Of a stretch of 64,000 nucleotides of DNA, positions 17,059 to 26,642 are shown one piece after another (position 1 is the first letter of the stretch; each line of letters starts with the position of its first letter). The notes under the pieces were generated by a model that was given only the letters and a program-made list of their open reading frames with translations, was not told the DNA's origin and did no database searches. The DNA lies in the NCBI RefSeq assembly GCF_900109355.1, contig NZ_FOBF01000003.1:434001-498000 (forward strand), in the 5' to 3' direction. A program made the position numbers and the translations under genes. This stretch comes from Nonomuraea pusilla (GTDB lineage: Bacteria > Actinomycetota > Actinomycetes > Streptosporangiales > Streptosporangiaceae).

Positions 17059-18612
17059 TCAGAGGCAGGGGTTGGTGCTGCTGTCGACGACCTTGTCCTT
17101 GAGGGAGCTGGGGATCGCGGACATGACCCGGACGCCCGGCCAGTCGGCGCCGATGACGAGCTGGACGACCGGCCCCGTGGGCATCTTGGTGACGTCGCTC
17201 TTGTACGCCTCCACGGTGAGCGGCTTGATCTTGCCTGCCGTCGGCGTGCGCTTGTCCTTGGACAGCCGCGCCGCGACGGTGTCGGCGTAGGCCGCCCCCT
17301 GGGCGTCCTTCTTGCCGTAGCGGATCGCGGTGGTGGCGGTGGCGGCGACGTTGCCGACGTGGGTGACGACGAAGCCCTGGTCGGCCAGTTCGGCGGCGAC
17401 CTGGGCGGCCTTGCCGGACTCGCCGCTGCCGTTGAACACCTGGACGCGCACCTGGTCGTGCTCGATCTTCGGCCCGGCGGAGGCGCCCGGCTTGGGGCTG
17501 GCGGTGACCTCGACGTCGTTGCGGACGCTGTCGAAGAAGTTGCGGGCGTCGGGCTGCTTGAACTGCACGCGGTTCTTGTCGGCCGGGTACGCCTCGACGG
17601 GCACGGTGATGCCCTTGAGCTCCTTGGCGCTGAGCCCTCTGACGCTGTTGGCGATCTCGAGCATCCGGTCGAGCGTCAGGTGGGTGTCGACGGTGACGGT
17701 CTTGGTGGCGGCCTGGAGGAAGTCGTTGAGCTTGCCGGGGTCGGTGAGCAGGCCGCCGTCGGTGACCTTCTCCATGACCTTGGTGAGGAACACCTGCTGG
17801 CGCTGGATGCGGCCGAGGTCGCTGCCGTCGCCGAGGGCGTAGCGGGTGCGGACGTAGCCGAGCGCCTGCTCGCCGCTGACGACGTGCTTGCCGGCGCTCA
17901 GCACCAGCTTGGCCTTGGGGTCGTTGACGGCCTTGGGCAGGCAGACCTCGATGCCGCCGAGCGCGTCGATGATGCCTTTGAAGCCGGTGAAGTCGACCTT
18001 CACGAAGTGGTCGACGTGCAGCTGGGTGATCGACTCGATCGTCCTGATGGTGCACTTGATGCCGCCGTCGTTGAAGGCGGCGTTGATCTGGCGCAGCCCG
18101 GCCGGGATGACCCCGCCGCCCGGCTTGTCGCAGGTGGGGACCATGACCATGGAGTCGCGCGGGAAGCTGATCATGGTTGCCTTGTCCCGGTTGGGGGAGA
18201 TGTGCAGCAGCATGATCGTGTCGGTGCGCTCGCCCAGGCCCTGGGACTTCGCGCCGTACCTCTTGTTCGCGCCCTCGCGGGAGTCGGAGCCGACGAGCAG
18301 GACGTTGAGCGCGCCCGTCTCGGGGGGCCGGTTGTCGCCGAGGTCGCCGACGTCCTCCCTGTTGATGTTGGCGTCGAGGCTGCGGTAGTAGCCGTAGGCC
18401 CCGAGCGTGCCGAGCGTGAGCACGCCGGTGAGCGCGATGCTCACCCACCCCATCACGGTGACCTTGCCGCGCCGCGGCTCCTTGCGCGAGCGCCGCCCGC
18501 CCGGGCGGCCGCCGGGCGGCTCCTGGTGCGAACCGCGCCCGTCCGCCCGGCCGCCGGAGGCCGGGGTGCCACCGTGACGGCTCCGAACTGCGATGTCCCG
18601 GTACTCGCTCAC
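17059..18612 (-). CDS. LytR-CpsA-Psr (LCP) family cell-wall glycopolymer ligase with LytR_C domain
   Basis: A 517-residue membrane-anchored protein that in this family attaches glycopolymers such as teichoic acid or arabinogalactan to peptidoglycan, acting outside the membrane. A basic, disordered N-terminus leads to one transmembrane segment (about 53-75, VMGWVSIALTGVLTLGTLGA). The LCP domain follows with NVLLVGSDSRE, RTDTIMLLHISPN and ATMISFPRDSMV, and further on ALGYVRTRYALGDGSDLGRI. Arg and Asp of these motifs bind the polyprenyl pyrophosphate. The C-terminal LytR_C domain (about 395-495) includes VRVQVFNGSGESGKA. The GTG at 18612 has AAAGGGA upstream. It is a standalone unit here. Confidence 0.92.
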   Translation of the reverse strand: MSEYRDIAVRSRHGGTPASGGRADGRGSHQEPPGGRPGGRRSRKEPRRGKVTVMGWVSIALTGVLTLGTLGAYGYYRSLDANINREDVGDLGDNRPPETGALNVLLVGSDSREGANKRYGAKSQGLGERTDTIMLLHISPNRDKATMISFPRDSMVMVPTCDKPGGGVIPAGLRQINAAFNDGGIKCTIRTIESITQLHVDHFVKVDFTGFKGIIDALGGIEVCLPKAVNDPKAKLVLSAGKHVVSGEQALGYVRTRYALGDGSDLGRIQRQQVFLTKVMEKVTDGGLLTDPGKLNDFLQAATKTVTVDTHLTLDRMLEIANSVRGLSAKELKGITVPVEAYPADKNRVQFKQPDARNFFDSVRNDVEVTASPKPGASAGPKIEHDQVRVQVFNGSGESGKAAQVAAELADQGFVVTHVGNVAATATTAIRYGKKDAQGAAYADTVAARLSKDKRTPTAGKIKPLTVEAYKSDVTKMPTGPVVQLVIGADWPGVRVMSAIPSSLKDKVVDSSTNPCL

Positions 18613-18783
18613 GCAGTCCCTTTCACGCGAGGGATCGGCTCGCGCTCGTGCTCGGAAACAGACGCCTCATGGAAGGTTGCCAGCATGCTAGCGCCCCCGG
18701 GGGCGTGATCAGGCGGCCGTACGGGGAACTCGTCACACAGATGCACGCGAACGGCACGCGTCACTACAGTCCGTGACGCCATC

Positions 18784-19533
18784 ATGGCAGTCATGCTCTT
18801 GACGGAAATGACGCCCCCTCCAGGCGCCGACTCGGTGGCGCTGCTGCGCGCCAGGGCCGGGGCGGCCCGGCGTGCCGCCTGCGCCTGCCTCATGGCCGTA
18901 CTGGCTCTGCTGCCGGCGGCCGGGCTGCTGGCCGACCGCGCGGGCACGGCCCAGCAGGCGCTGCCGCCCGCCGTGCTGTCGCTGGCGGTGTTCCTGGGCG
19001 GCCTGCCCGCGCTCGCCGTCACGCAGGCGGTCTGGGGCGCGCGGGCCGAGCTGCTGCGGCGGCGCGAGCGCGAGCTGTACGGGGTGGCGCGCTCGGCCCG
19101 GCTGTGGCCGCTCACGAGGCCTGCCGTGGCGCTGGGGTGGGCGGTGACGCTGCTGCTCGGCTGTACGGTGCCCGGGCTGTTCCGCGCGGCGGGCCGCGAC
19201 GCGCTGGCGGGCACGCTGAACTGGGTGATCGAGACGACGGCGACGGCGCTGGCGGCGGCGGGGGCGGTGGCCGGGGTGTGGCTGCTGTTCTCCTGGGCAA
19301 AGGAGGCGGCGGGGATGCGCACGCGCGCCGGTCGGCCCGGGGGTTCGCCAGGCGACCCGTGGGATCCGGGCCCCGGCGCGCGCCCCCACGGGACGGCGGC
19401 CCTGTGGGCCTGCGCCGCGGCGGCGGACGTGGGGCTGGTCGCGGCCCGCGCCCACCTCTGGGAGCCGTCCACCGGTCTGGTCTGCGCGCTGCTCGCGGCG
19501 GCCCTCGCGTGCGCAGTAGTTACTGACGAGTAG
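18784..19533 (+). CDS. Multi-span integral membrane protein of unknown function
   Basis: A 249-residue hydrophobic protein with about five predicted spans: roughly residues 33-52 (CACLMAVLALLPAAGLLA), 63-85, 112-132, 150-170 and 208-245. A soluble loop with RRRERELYGVARSARLWPLTR lies between spans two and three, and a Gly/Pro-rich loop near 175-205. I see no catalytic motif and do not recognise the family. It ends 39 bases before fadA in the same direction. The ATG at 18784 is used; ATGs at 18793 and 18811 are in frame. Confidence 0.65.
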   Translation: MAVMLLTEMTPPPGADSVALLRARAGAARRAACACLMAVLALLPAAGLLADRAGTAQQALPPAVLSLAVFLGGLPALAVTQAVWGARAELLRRRERELYGVARSARLWPLTRPAVALGWAVTLLLGCTVPGLFRAAGRDALAGTLNWVIETTATALAAAGAVAGVWLLFSWAKEAAGMRTRAGRPGGSPGDPWDPGPGARPHGTAALWACAAAADVGLVAARAHLWEPSTGLVCALLAAALACAVVTDE

Positions 19534-19572
19534 CATAGGGCGGGAAGCAGTCCAGCAACGAGGAGCGAATCC

Positions 19573-20757
19573 GTGCCTTCCTCTCGTGACGTCGTGTTCG
19601 TGGACGGCGTGCGCACACCTTTCGGCAGGTCAGGACCGAAAGGGCTGTACGCGGAGACCCGCGCGGACGACATGGTCGTCCGCGTCATCCGTGAGCTCAT
19701 GCGGCGCAACCCCGCCCTGCCGCCCGAGCGCGTGGACGAGGTCGCCATCGCCGCGACCACCCAGATCGGCGACCAGGGCCTGACCATCGGCCGCTCCGCC
19801 GCCGTGCTCGCCGGGCTGCCCAAGACGGTGCCCGGCTACGCGATCGACCGCATGTGCGCGGGCGCGATGACGGCCGTCACGACGGTCGCGGGCGGCATCG
19901 CGTTCGGCGCGTACGACGTCGCCATCGCGGGCGGCGTCGAGCACATGGGCCGCCACCCCATGGGCGAGGGCGTCGACCCGAACCCGCGGTTCCTGTCGGA
20001 GAAGCTGGTCGACCCGAGCGCGCTCGTCATGGGCATGACCGCCGAGAACCTGCACGACCGCTACCCGGCCGTCACCAAGGAGCGCGCCGACGCGTACGCC
20101 GTGCTCTCGCAGGAGAAGACGGCCAAGGCGTACGCCGACGGCAAGATCCAGCCTGACCTGGTGCCGACGGCCGTGCGCACCGCGGAGAAGGGCTGGGGCC
20201 TGGCGGTCGAGGACGAGGCGCCCCGCCCCGGCACCACGATGGAGGCGCTGGCCGGGCTGAAGACGCCGTTCCGCCCCCACGGCAGGGTGACGGCGGGCAA
20301 CTCCTCGGGCATCAACGACGGCGCCACCGGCTGCGTCGTGGCCGCCGCCGACGTGGCCGCGGAGCTGGGCCTGACGCCGAAGATGCGGCTCGTGTCGTAC
20401 GCGTTCGCCGGGGTCGACCCGGAGGTCATGGGCGTCGGCCCGATCCCGTCAACGGAGCGCGCGCTGCGCCTGGCCGGGCTCGGCATCGGCGACATCGGCC
20501 TGTTCGAGATCAACGAGGCGTTCGCCGTCCAGGTGCTGGCCTTTCTCGACCACTTCGGCATCGCCGACGACGACCCGCGCGTGAACCCCTACGGCGGCGC
20601 GATCGCGTTCGGCCACCCGCTCGCCTCCTCGGGCGTGCGGCTGATGACGCAGCTCGCGCGTCAGTTCGGCGAGCGTCCCGACGTGCGTTACGGCATCACC
20701 ACGATGTGCGTCGGCATGGGCATGGGCGGCACCGTGATCTGGGAGAACCTGGCATGA
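19573..20757 (+). CDS. fadA: Acetyl-CoA acyltransferase (beta-ketothiolase)
   Basis: Catalyses the last step of fatty-acid beta-oxidation, thiolytic cleavage of 3-ketoacyl-CoA. The 394-residue product shows the thiolase catalytic set: Cys95 in IDRMCAGAMTAV, His348 in AFGHPLASSGVR and Cys379 in TTMCVGMGMGG. NEAFAVQVL is the usual NEAF motif. The GTG at 19573 has GAGGAG nine bases upstream. It overlaps the next gene by ATGA, so the thiolase and multifunctional subunit are translated together, as expected for a trifunctional complex. Confidence 0.95.
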   Translation: MPSSRDVVFVDGVRTPFGRSGPKGLYAETRADDMVVRVIRELMRRNPALPPERVDEVAIAATTQIGDQGLTIGRSAAVLAGLPKTVPGYAIDRMCAGAMTAVTTVAGGIAFGAYDVAIAGGVEHMGRHPMGEGVDPNPRFLSEKLVDPSALVMGMTAENLHDRYPAVTKERADAYAVLSQEKTAKAYADGKIQPDLVPTAVRTAEKGWGLAVEDEAPRPGTTMEALAGLKTPFRPHGRVTAGNSSGINDGATGCVVAAADVAAELGLTPKMRLVSYAFAGVDPEVMGVGPIPSTERALRLAGLGIGDIGLFEINEAFAVQVLAFLDHFGIADDDPRVNPYGGAIAFGHPLASSGVRLMTQLARQFGERPDVRYGITTMCVGMGMGGTVIWENLA

Positions 20758-22856
20758 GCAACGTCGGCGAACTCGAGACCTGGCGCGCCCTGCTGGGCGC
20801 GCGCGACACCGGCGAGGTGGTCACCAAGGCGCTGGTGCGCGACGTCGCGCTGCCCGGCGGCGCGGGCACGATGGCCCTGATCACGCTGGACAACGGCTTC
20901 GACCACACCAAGCCGAACACGTTCGGGCCGCAGGGGCTGCTCGCGCTCGACGCCGCGCTGACGGAGATCGCCGCGCGCACCGACCTCGCCGCCGTCGGCG
21001 TGACGGGCAAGCCGTTCATCTTCGCGGTCGGCGCCGACCTCAAGGCGGCCGCGACCGTCGCCTCGCGCGAGGAGGCGCTGGCCATCGGCGGGCTGGGCCA
21101 CCACGTCTTCCGCCGGCTGGGCGAGTTGTCCGTGCCGTCCTTCGCGTTCGTGAACGGGGCGGCGATGGGCGGCGGGCTGGAGATCGCGCTGCACTGCACG
21201 TACCGGACGATCTCCTCGGGCGTGCCGGCGGTGGCGCTGCCGGAGTGCTTCCTCGGCCTGGTGCCGGGCTGGGGCGGCACGCAGCTCCTCCCCCGGCTGA
21301 TCGGCCCGGCGGGGGCGATCAAGCTGATCATCGAGAACCCGCTGTCGCAGAACCGCATGATCAAGGGGGCGCAGGCGTACGAGCTGGGCGTCGCCGACGC
21401 CGTGTTCGAGCCGGCGGACTTCCTGGAGGAGTCGCTGCGCTGGGCGGCCCGCGTGCTCACCGGCGAGGTGACGGTGGAGCGCCCCGGGCACGACTCCGAC
21501 GACTGGGACAAGGCGGTCGCCGACGCGCGCTTCCTGGTGGACATGAAGCTGCGCGGCGCCTCCCCCGCGCCGTACCGGGCGCTCGACCTCATCGCCAAGG
21601 CCCGTGTGGCGGGCCGCGACGAGGGTTTCGCCGCCGAGGACGAGGCCCTGGCCGACCTGCTGATGAGCGACGAGCTGCGGGCCGGGCTCTACTCGTTCGA
21701 CCTGGTGCAGCGGCGTGCCAAGCGGCCGGCGGGCGCGCCGGACAAGGCGCTGGCCCGCAAGGTGACCAAGGTCGGCGTGGTCGGCGCGGGCCTGATGGCC
21801 TCGCAGATGGCGCTGCTGTTCGCCCGCCGCCTGGAGGTGCCCGTCGTCATGACGGACCTCGACCGGTCGCGGCTGGACAAGGGCGTCGGCTACGTGCGCG
21901 CCGAGGTGGACAAGCTGCTGGCCAAGGGCCGCGTGTCCGAGGACCAGGCCAACCGGCTCAAGGGGCTGGTGAGCGGGTCGCTGACGAAGGACGCGTTCGC
22001 CGACGCCGACTTCGTGATCGAGGCCGTCTTCGAGGACATGGCGGTCAAGAAGCAGGTGTTCCGCGAGGTGGAGGCGGTCGTCTCCCCCGAGTGCGTGCTG
22101 GCCACGAACACCTCGTCGCTGTCGCTGAGCGAGATGGGCGCCGGCCTGGAGCACCCGGAGCGGCTCGTCGGGTTCCACTTCTTCAACCCGGTCGCGGTCA
22201 TGCCGCTGCTGGAGATCATCCGCGGCGCCGCCACCGACGACGCCACGCTGGCGACGGCCTTCTCGGTCGGCAGGTCGCTGAAGAAGTCGTCGGTGCTGGT
22301 GAAGGACGCCCCGGCGTTCGTGGTCAACCGGCTGCTGACCTGCTTCATGGGCGAGGTCGTCGCCGCCGTGGACGAGGGCACGCCGCTGGAGGTCGCCGAG
22401 CACGCGCTCGACGAGCTGGGCCTGCCGATGACACCGTTCGCGCTGCTGCAGCTCGTCGGCCCGGCGGTCGGCCTGCACGTCGCGGAGACGCTGCACGCGG
22501 CCTTCCCCGACCGCTTCGGCGTGTCGGAGAACATGGCCAAGCTGGTGGCGGCCGGCAAGCCGGGCGTGTACCGTCCCGACTTCTCGCTCGACCCGGAGGC
22601 GGTGGCGCTGTTCTCCGGCGGCGACCGGCCGTCCACCGCCGAGCAGGTGCGTGACCGGGTGCTGGCCGCCCTGTCCAGGGAGATCAGGCTCATGCTGGAC
22701 GAGGGCGTCGTCGCGGCGCCGCAGGACATCGACCTGTGCATGATCCTGGGCGCCGGCTGGCCGTTCCACCTGGGCGGGATCACCCCGTACCTGGACAGGA
22801 CGGATCACGCGGAGCCGCGCTTCCTGCCGCCGGGCGTGGCGTCCCTGCCCGCCTGA
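20754..22856 (+). CDS. fadB: Multifunctional enoyl-CoA hydratase / 3-hydroxyacyl-CoA dehydrogenase
   Basis: A 700-residue fusion that hydrates enoyl-CoA and oxidises 3-hydroxyacyl-CoA in beta-oxidation. The N-terminal crotonase part (about 1-310) has KPFIFAVGADLKAAA, NGAAMGGGLEIAL and LPECFLGLVPGWGGTQLLPR, with both catalytic Glu positions. The dehydrogenase part starts at VGVVGAGLMASQMALLFARR (NAD site) and has ATNTSSLSLSEM and GFHFFNPVAVMPLLEI with the catalytic His, then DAPAFVVNRLL. A C-terminal helical dimer domain ends it. The ATG at 20754 overlaps the fadA stop. A strong hairpin lies directly downstream. Confidence 0.95.
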   Translation: MSNVGELETWRALLGARDTGEVVTKALVRDVALPGGAGTMALITLDNGFDHTKPNTFGPQGLLALDAALTEIAARTDLAAVGVTGKPFIFAVGADLKAAATVASREEALAIGGLGHHVFRRLGELSVPSFAFVNGAAMGGGLEIALHCTYRTISSGVPAVALPECFLGLVPGWGGTQLLPRLIGPAGAIKLIIENPLSQNRMIKGAQAYELGVADAVFEPADFLEESLRWAARVLTGEVTVERPGHDSDDWDKAVADARFLVDMKLRGASPAPYRALDLIAKARVAGRDEGFAAEDEALADLLMSDELRAGLYSFDLVQRRAKRPAGAPDKALARKVTKVGVVGAGLMASQMALLFARRLEVPVVMTDLDRSRLDKGVGYVRAEVDKLLAKGRVSEDQANRLKGLVSGSLTKDAFADADFVIEAVFEDMAVKKQVFREVEAVVSPECVLATNTSSLSLSEMGAGLEHPERLVGFHFFNPVAVMPLLEIIRGAATDDATLATAFSVGRSLKKSSVLVKDAPAFVVNRLLTCFMGEVVAAVDEGTPLEVAEHALDELGLPMTPFALLQLVGPAVGLHVAETLHAAFPDRFGVSENMAKLVAAGKPGVYRPDFSLDPEAVALFSGGDRPSTAEQVRDRVLAALSREIRLMLDEGVVAAPQDIDLCMILGAGWPFHLGGITPYLDRTDHAEPRFLPPGVASLPA

Positions 22857-22872
22857 GCCCCGCTCCCGATCG

Positions 22873-22915
22873 GCGACGGCGCGCGAGGCCCCCGCGAGGG
22901 CCCGCGCGCCGTCGC
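22873..22915. terminator. Bidirectional terminator hairpin between fadB and the permease gene
   Basis: GCGACGGCGCGC (22873-22884) and GCGCGCCGTCGC (22904-22915) pair perfectly over 12 bp, and GGCCC/GGGCC inside extends the stem. It sits in the 65-base gap between two convergent genes. Confidence 0.8.
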
Positions 22916-22921
22916 GCGTTC

Positions 22922-24385
22922 TCAGCGGGTGACCTCGCGGTGGGCCCTGCTGTGCCAGTAGCCGTACGCGAAGTACACGACGACGCCGATGATCATCCAG
23001 ATGATGAAGCGCAGCCACGTCTGCACCGGCAGGTTGAGCATGAGGTAGACGCAGGCCAGCACCGACAGGATCGGCAGCAGCGGCACCAGCGGGGTGCGGA
23101 ACGCGCGCGGCAGGTCGGGCCGGGTGCGCCGCAGCACGATCACGCCGAGGGAGACCACCACGAACGCGAAGAGCGTCCCGATGTTCACCAGTTCGGCCAG
23201 CTCACCGAACGACACGAACCCGGCCAGCGCCATGGTCGCGACGCCGATGACGGTCGTCAGGCGGGCGGGCGTGCCGAACGTGGGGTGGACCCTCGCCAAC
23301 GAGCGGGGCAGCAGCCCGTCGCGCGACATCGCGAACAGCACCCGGGTCTGGCCCAGCAGCAGCACCAGCACGACGGTGGTGAGCCCGGCGAGCGCGCCGA
23401 TGCTGATGATCGTGGCCAGCCACGGGTGGCCCACGGCGGTGAACGCGTCCGACAGCGGCGCGGACGTGCTCAGCTGGGAGTAGGGCTGCATCCCGACCAC
23501 GACGAGCGACACGGCCACGTACAGGATCGTGCAGATGGCCAGGGAGCCGATGATGCCGCGCGGGACGTCCCGCTGCGGATTGATGGTCTCCTCGGCGGCG
23601 GTGGCCACGATGTCGAAGCCGATGAAGGCGAAGAACACGATGGCCGCGGCGGCGAAGATGCCGATCACGCCGAACGCGACGGGCGTGACACCGAAGATCA
23701 GCTGGATGAGGGGGGCCTTGAGCCCCTCGACCCGGGCCGTGGGGACGGGCTCGGGGATGAACGGCGTGTAGTTGGCGCCCTTGATGAAGAACAGCCCGGC
23801 GACGATGACGAGCAGCACGACCACCAGCTTGGTGATCACCAGGACGAGGTTGACCCGGGAGCTCAGCTTGATCCCGGCGACCAGGACCGAGGTGAGCAGG
23901 AGCACGATGAGGATCGCGGGCACGTTGACGACCGGGTCGTCGCCGGCGATGGAGGCCGGCAGGTGGACGCCGACGGACGACAGCATCGAGGCGAAGTAGC
24001 CCGACCAGCCGACGGACACCACGGCCGCGGCGAGCGCCAGCTCCAGGATCAGGTCCCAGCCGATCACCCAGGCGGGGAACTCGCCCAGGGTGGCGAACGA
24101 GAACGTGTAGGCGGACCCGGCCACCGGGATGGTGGACGCGAACTCGGCGTAGCACAGGGCGGCCAGCCCGCACACGACGCCCGCCACGATGAACGAGACG
24201 GCCACGGCCGGCCCCGCGAGTTCCTTGGCCACCTGACCCGTCAGCACGAAGATTCCGGTGCCGACGATCACACCGATGCCGAAGACGGTCAGGTCGAGGG
24301 CCGTCAGGCGTTTGCGCAGCTGGTGCTCGGGAGCCTCGGTGTCGCGAATGGACTGCTCCACGCTCTTCGTGCGAAAGATATCCAC
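22922..24385 (-). CDS. APC-family amino acid permease
   Basis: A 487-residue, 12-span transporter of the amino acid-polyamine-organocation superfamily, close in layout to the cationic amino acid transporter/YfnA group. TM1 carries VFGIGVIVGTGIFVLTG, the unwound GxG substrate site. FAFIGFDIVATAAEETINPQ is the TM6 and following loop signature, and FAMSRDGLLPRSLARVHPTF is the conserved loop after TM8. The start is a GTG at 24385 with weak upstream signal; an overlapping ATG is out of frame. It is convergent with fadB. The substrate cannot be told from sequence. Confidence 0.9.
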   Translation of the reverse strand: MDIFRTKSVEQSIRDTEAPEHQLRKRLTALDLTVFGIGVIVGTGIFVLTGQVAKELAGPAVAVSFIVAGVVCGLAALCYAEFASTIPVAGSAYTFSFATLGEFPAWVIGWDLILELALAAAVVSVGWSGYFASMLSSVGVHLPASIAGDDPVVNVPAILIVLLLTSVLVAGIKLSSRVNLVLVITKLVVVLLVIVAGLFFIKGANYTPFIPEPVPTARVEGLKAPLIQLIFGVTPVAFGVIGIFAAAAIVFFAFIGFDIVATAAEETINPQRDVPRGIIGSLAICTILYVAVSLVVVGMQPYSQLSTSAPLSDAFTAVGHPWLATIISIGALAGLTTVVLVLLLGQTRVLFAMSRDGLLPRSLARVHPTFGTPARLTTVIGVATMALAGFVSFGELAELVNIGTLFAFVVVSLGVIVLRRTRPDLPRAFRTPLVPLLPILSVLACVYLMLNLPVQTWLRFIIWMIIGVVVYFAYGYWHSRAHREVTR

Positions 24386-24626
24386 ATCGAACGAATGCCC
24401 CTACCCGGCGGCGTCATGCGCCCACGGCGCGGGATCAGGCAGGACGCCGACGCGGCGCCGTTTTCGGGGTAGCGGTTCTGGCGGCCGCCACCGGCTCGGC
24501 CGGCGCTACGGGGAGAGGGCGCGCTGGCGGGCGAGGTGGCCCGCCGCCACGCCGGGCTGCCGCTGCCGGTCGTCGCCGCGGCGGCGGTCGCCGTGCTGGC
24601 GATCACCGCCGCGGCGCGCCGGCTGC
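24386..24626. other. Short intergenic region with a possible degraded coding remnant
   Basis: About 240 bases between the dxs stop and the permease start. On the plus strand an open frame from 24475 reads as a membrane-anchor-like fragment (LPVVAAAAVAVLAITAAARR) ending near 24680 inside dxs on the other strand. It has no start with a ribosome site and may be a remnant or chance. Confidence 0.3.
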
Positions 24627-26519
24627 TCAACGGCGGAGGGGCTCGGCCGGGGAGGTCCGCTTCGCGACCACCTCGGTGATCTGCCGGGCGAGGTCCTGGC
24701 CGGTCAGCCCGACGCGGCCGAGGATGGCGGCGCGCTTGGCGTGGTCGAGGAACTCCTGCGGGACGCCGAACGTGCGCACCGGCACGTCCACGTCGGCGTC
24801 GCGGAGCAGGCGGGCCACGGCGTCGCCCACGCCGCCCACGCGGCCGTTGTCCTCGACGACGGCCACCAGCTTGTGGGCGCGCGCCGCGAGCACCAGGGCC
24901 TCGTCGAGCGGCTTGACCCAGCGCGGGTCGACCACGGTGGCCGGGATGCCCTGGGCCTGCAGCAGCACGGCGGCGTCCATGCAGGCGTGCGCCATCGGGC
25001 CGACGCCGACGAGCAGCACGTGCGGCTCGGCGTCGGGCTCGGCGCGCAGGACGTCCATCTCGCCGAGCTTGCCGACGGCCTCCAGCGGCTCGGCCACCGG
25101 GCCCTTGGGGAAGCGCACCACGGTGGGGCCGTCGGAGACGTCCACGGCCTCGCGCAGCAGCTCGGCGAGCCTGTCGCCGTCGCGCGGCACCGCGATGCGC
25201 AGGCCCGGGACCACCTGGAGGATCGACAGGTCCCACATGCCGTTGTGGCTGGCGCCGTCGTCGCCGGTGACGCCCGCGCGGTCGAGCACGACGGTGACGG
25301 GCAGACGGTGCAGGGCGACGTCCATGAGGAGCTGGTCGAAGGCCCGGTTGAGGAAGGTCGCGTAGACGGCCACCACCGGGTGCAGCCCGCCGAGGGCGAG
25401 ACCGGCGGCGCTGGTCAGGGCGTGCTGCTCGGCGATGCCGACGTCGTAGATGCGGTCGGGGAACGCGTCGGCGAAGGCGTTGAGCCCGGTGGGGTGCAGC
25501 ATGGCCGCGGTGATGGCGACGAGGTCGTCGCGCTCCTTGCCGAGCCTGACGAGCTCCTCGCTGAAGACGTTCGTCCAGATGCGGCCCTTGGGCCGCTCCT
25601 CGCCGGTGGCGCGGTCGAAGGCGCCGGGCGAGTGGAACTGGTCCTCGTCGTGGTTCTCGGCCGGGGTGTAGCCGCGGCCCTTCTGCGTGAGCGCGTGGAC
25701 GATGACCGGGCCGCGGAAGGCGCGGGCCTTGCGCAGGGCGGCCTCCATGGCCTGCTCGTCGTGGCCGTCGATCGGGCCGACGTACTTCAGGCCGAGGTCC
25801 TCGAACATCACCTGCGGGGCGAGGACGTCCTTGACGCCCTTCTTGAAGCCGTGCAGGGCGTCGTAGAGCACGGGGACGTTGCCCAGCTTCTCCTTGACGT
25901 ACTCGAGGACGTCCTCGTAGCGGCGGTTCATGCGCAGCGACGACAGGTGCGAGGCCAGCCCGCCGATGGTCGGTGAGTACGACCGGCCGTTGTCGTTGAC
26001 GACGATGACGACCGGGAGGTCCTTGATGGCCGCGATGTTGTTGAGGGCCTCCCAGGCCATGCCGCCGGTGAGGGCGCCGTCGCCGATCACGGCGACGACC
26101 GTGCGGTCGTGCTCGCCGCGCAGCTTGAACGCCTTGGCCAGGCCGTCGGCGTACGACAGCGCGGTGGAGGCGTGGGAGTTCTCGACGAAGTCGTGCTCGG
26201 ACTCGGCCTGGCTCGGGTAGCCGGACAGGCCGCCCTCCTGCTTCAGCGCCTCGAACCCGGCGGCACGGCCGGTGAGCACCTTGTGGACGTACGCCTGGTG
26301 GCCGGTGTCCCAGATGACGGGGTCGCGGGGGGAGTCGAAGACACGGTGGAGGGCGATGGTGAGCTCCACCACGCCGAGGTTGGGGCCGAGATGGCCGCCG
26401 AATCTCGCGCAGGAGTCGACGAGCAGGTCACGGATCTCCCCCGCGAGCCGCGGCAACTCCTCGACAGCGAGCCGTTTGACGTCGTGCGGTCCCTTAACCG
26501 AGCCCAGCAACCCGCTCAC
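24627..26519 (-). CDS. dxs: 1-deoxy-D-xylulose-5-phosphate synthase
   Basis: Condenses pyruvate with glyceraldehyde 3-phosphate, the first step of the MEP isoprenoid pathway, with thiamine diphosphate. The 630-residue product shows [35 protein letters not shown] and [17 protein letters not shown]. The ThDP motif is [16 protein letters not shown]. Also present are YVGPIDGHD, the transketolase-type [17 protein letters not shown] and [20 protein letters not shown]. The GTG at 26519 gives a start [17 protein letters not shown], slightly longer than common relatives. The gene is alone in its direction, divergent from a metallopeptidase gene. Confidence 0.96.
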   Translation of the reverse strand: MSGLLGSVKGPHDVKRLAVEELPRLAGEIRDLLVDSCARFGGHLGPNLGVVELTIALHRVFDSPRDPVIWDTGHQAYVHKVLTGRAAGFEALKQEGGLSGYPSQAESEHDFVENSHASTALSYADGLAKAFKLRGEHDRTVVAVIGDGALTGGMAWEALNNIAAIKDLPVVIVVNDNGRSYSPTIGGLASHLSSLRMNRRYEDVLEYVKEKLGNVPVLYDALHGFKKGVKDVLAPQVMFEDLGLKYVGPIDGHDEQAMEAALRKARAFRGPVIVHALTQKGRGYTPAENHDEDQFHSPGAFDRATGEERPKGRIWTNVFSEELVRLGKERDDLVAITAAMLHPTGLNAFADAFPDRIYDVGIAEQHALTSAAGLALGGLHPVVAVYATFLNRAFDQLLMDVALHRLPVTVVLDRAGVTGDDGASHNGMWDLSILQVVPGLRIAVPRDGDRLAELLREAVDVSDGPTVVRFPKGPVAEPLEAVGKLGEMDVLRAEPDAEPHVLLVGVGPMAHACMDAAVLLQAQGIPATVVDPRWVKPLDEALVLAARAHKLVAVVEDNGRVGGVGDAVARLLRDADVDVPVRTFGVPQEFLDHAKRAAILGRVGLTGQDLARQITEVVAKRTSPAEPLRR

Positions 26520-26642
26520 GGATCGGACTCCCCTCTGCTCTTGTTCGCCGACGGATCGAGTCTAGTTCCGACGGGCCCCGCTGACTCCATCCGGTCAAAC
26601 GCGCTCACATATGTCCGATCTTGACCTACTCTTTCGGTAACT

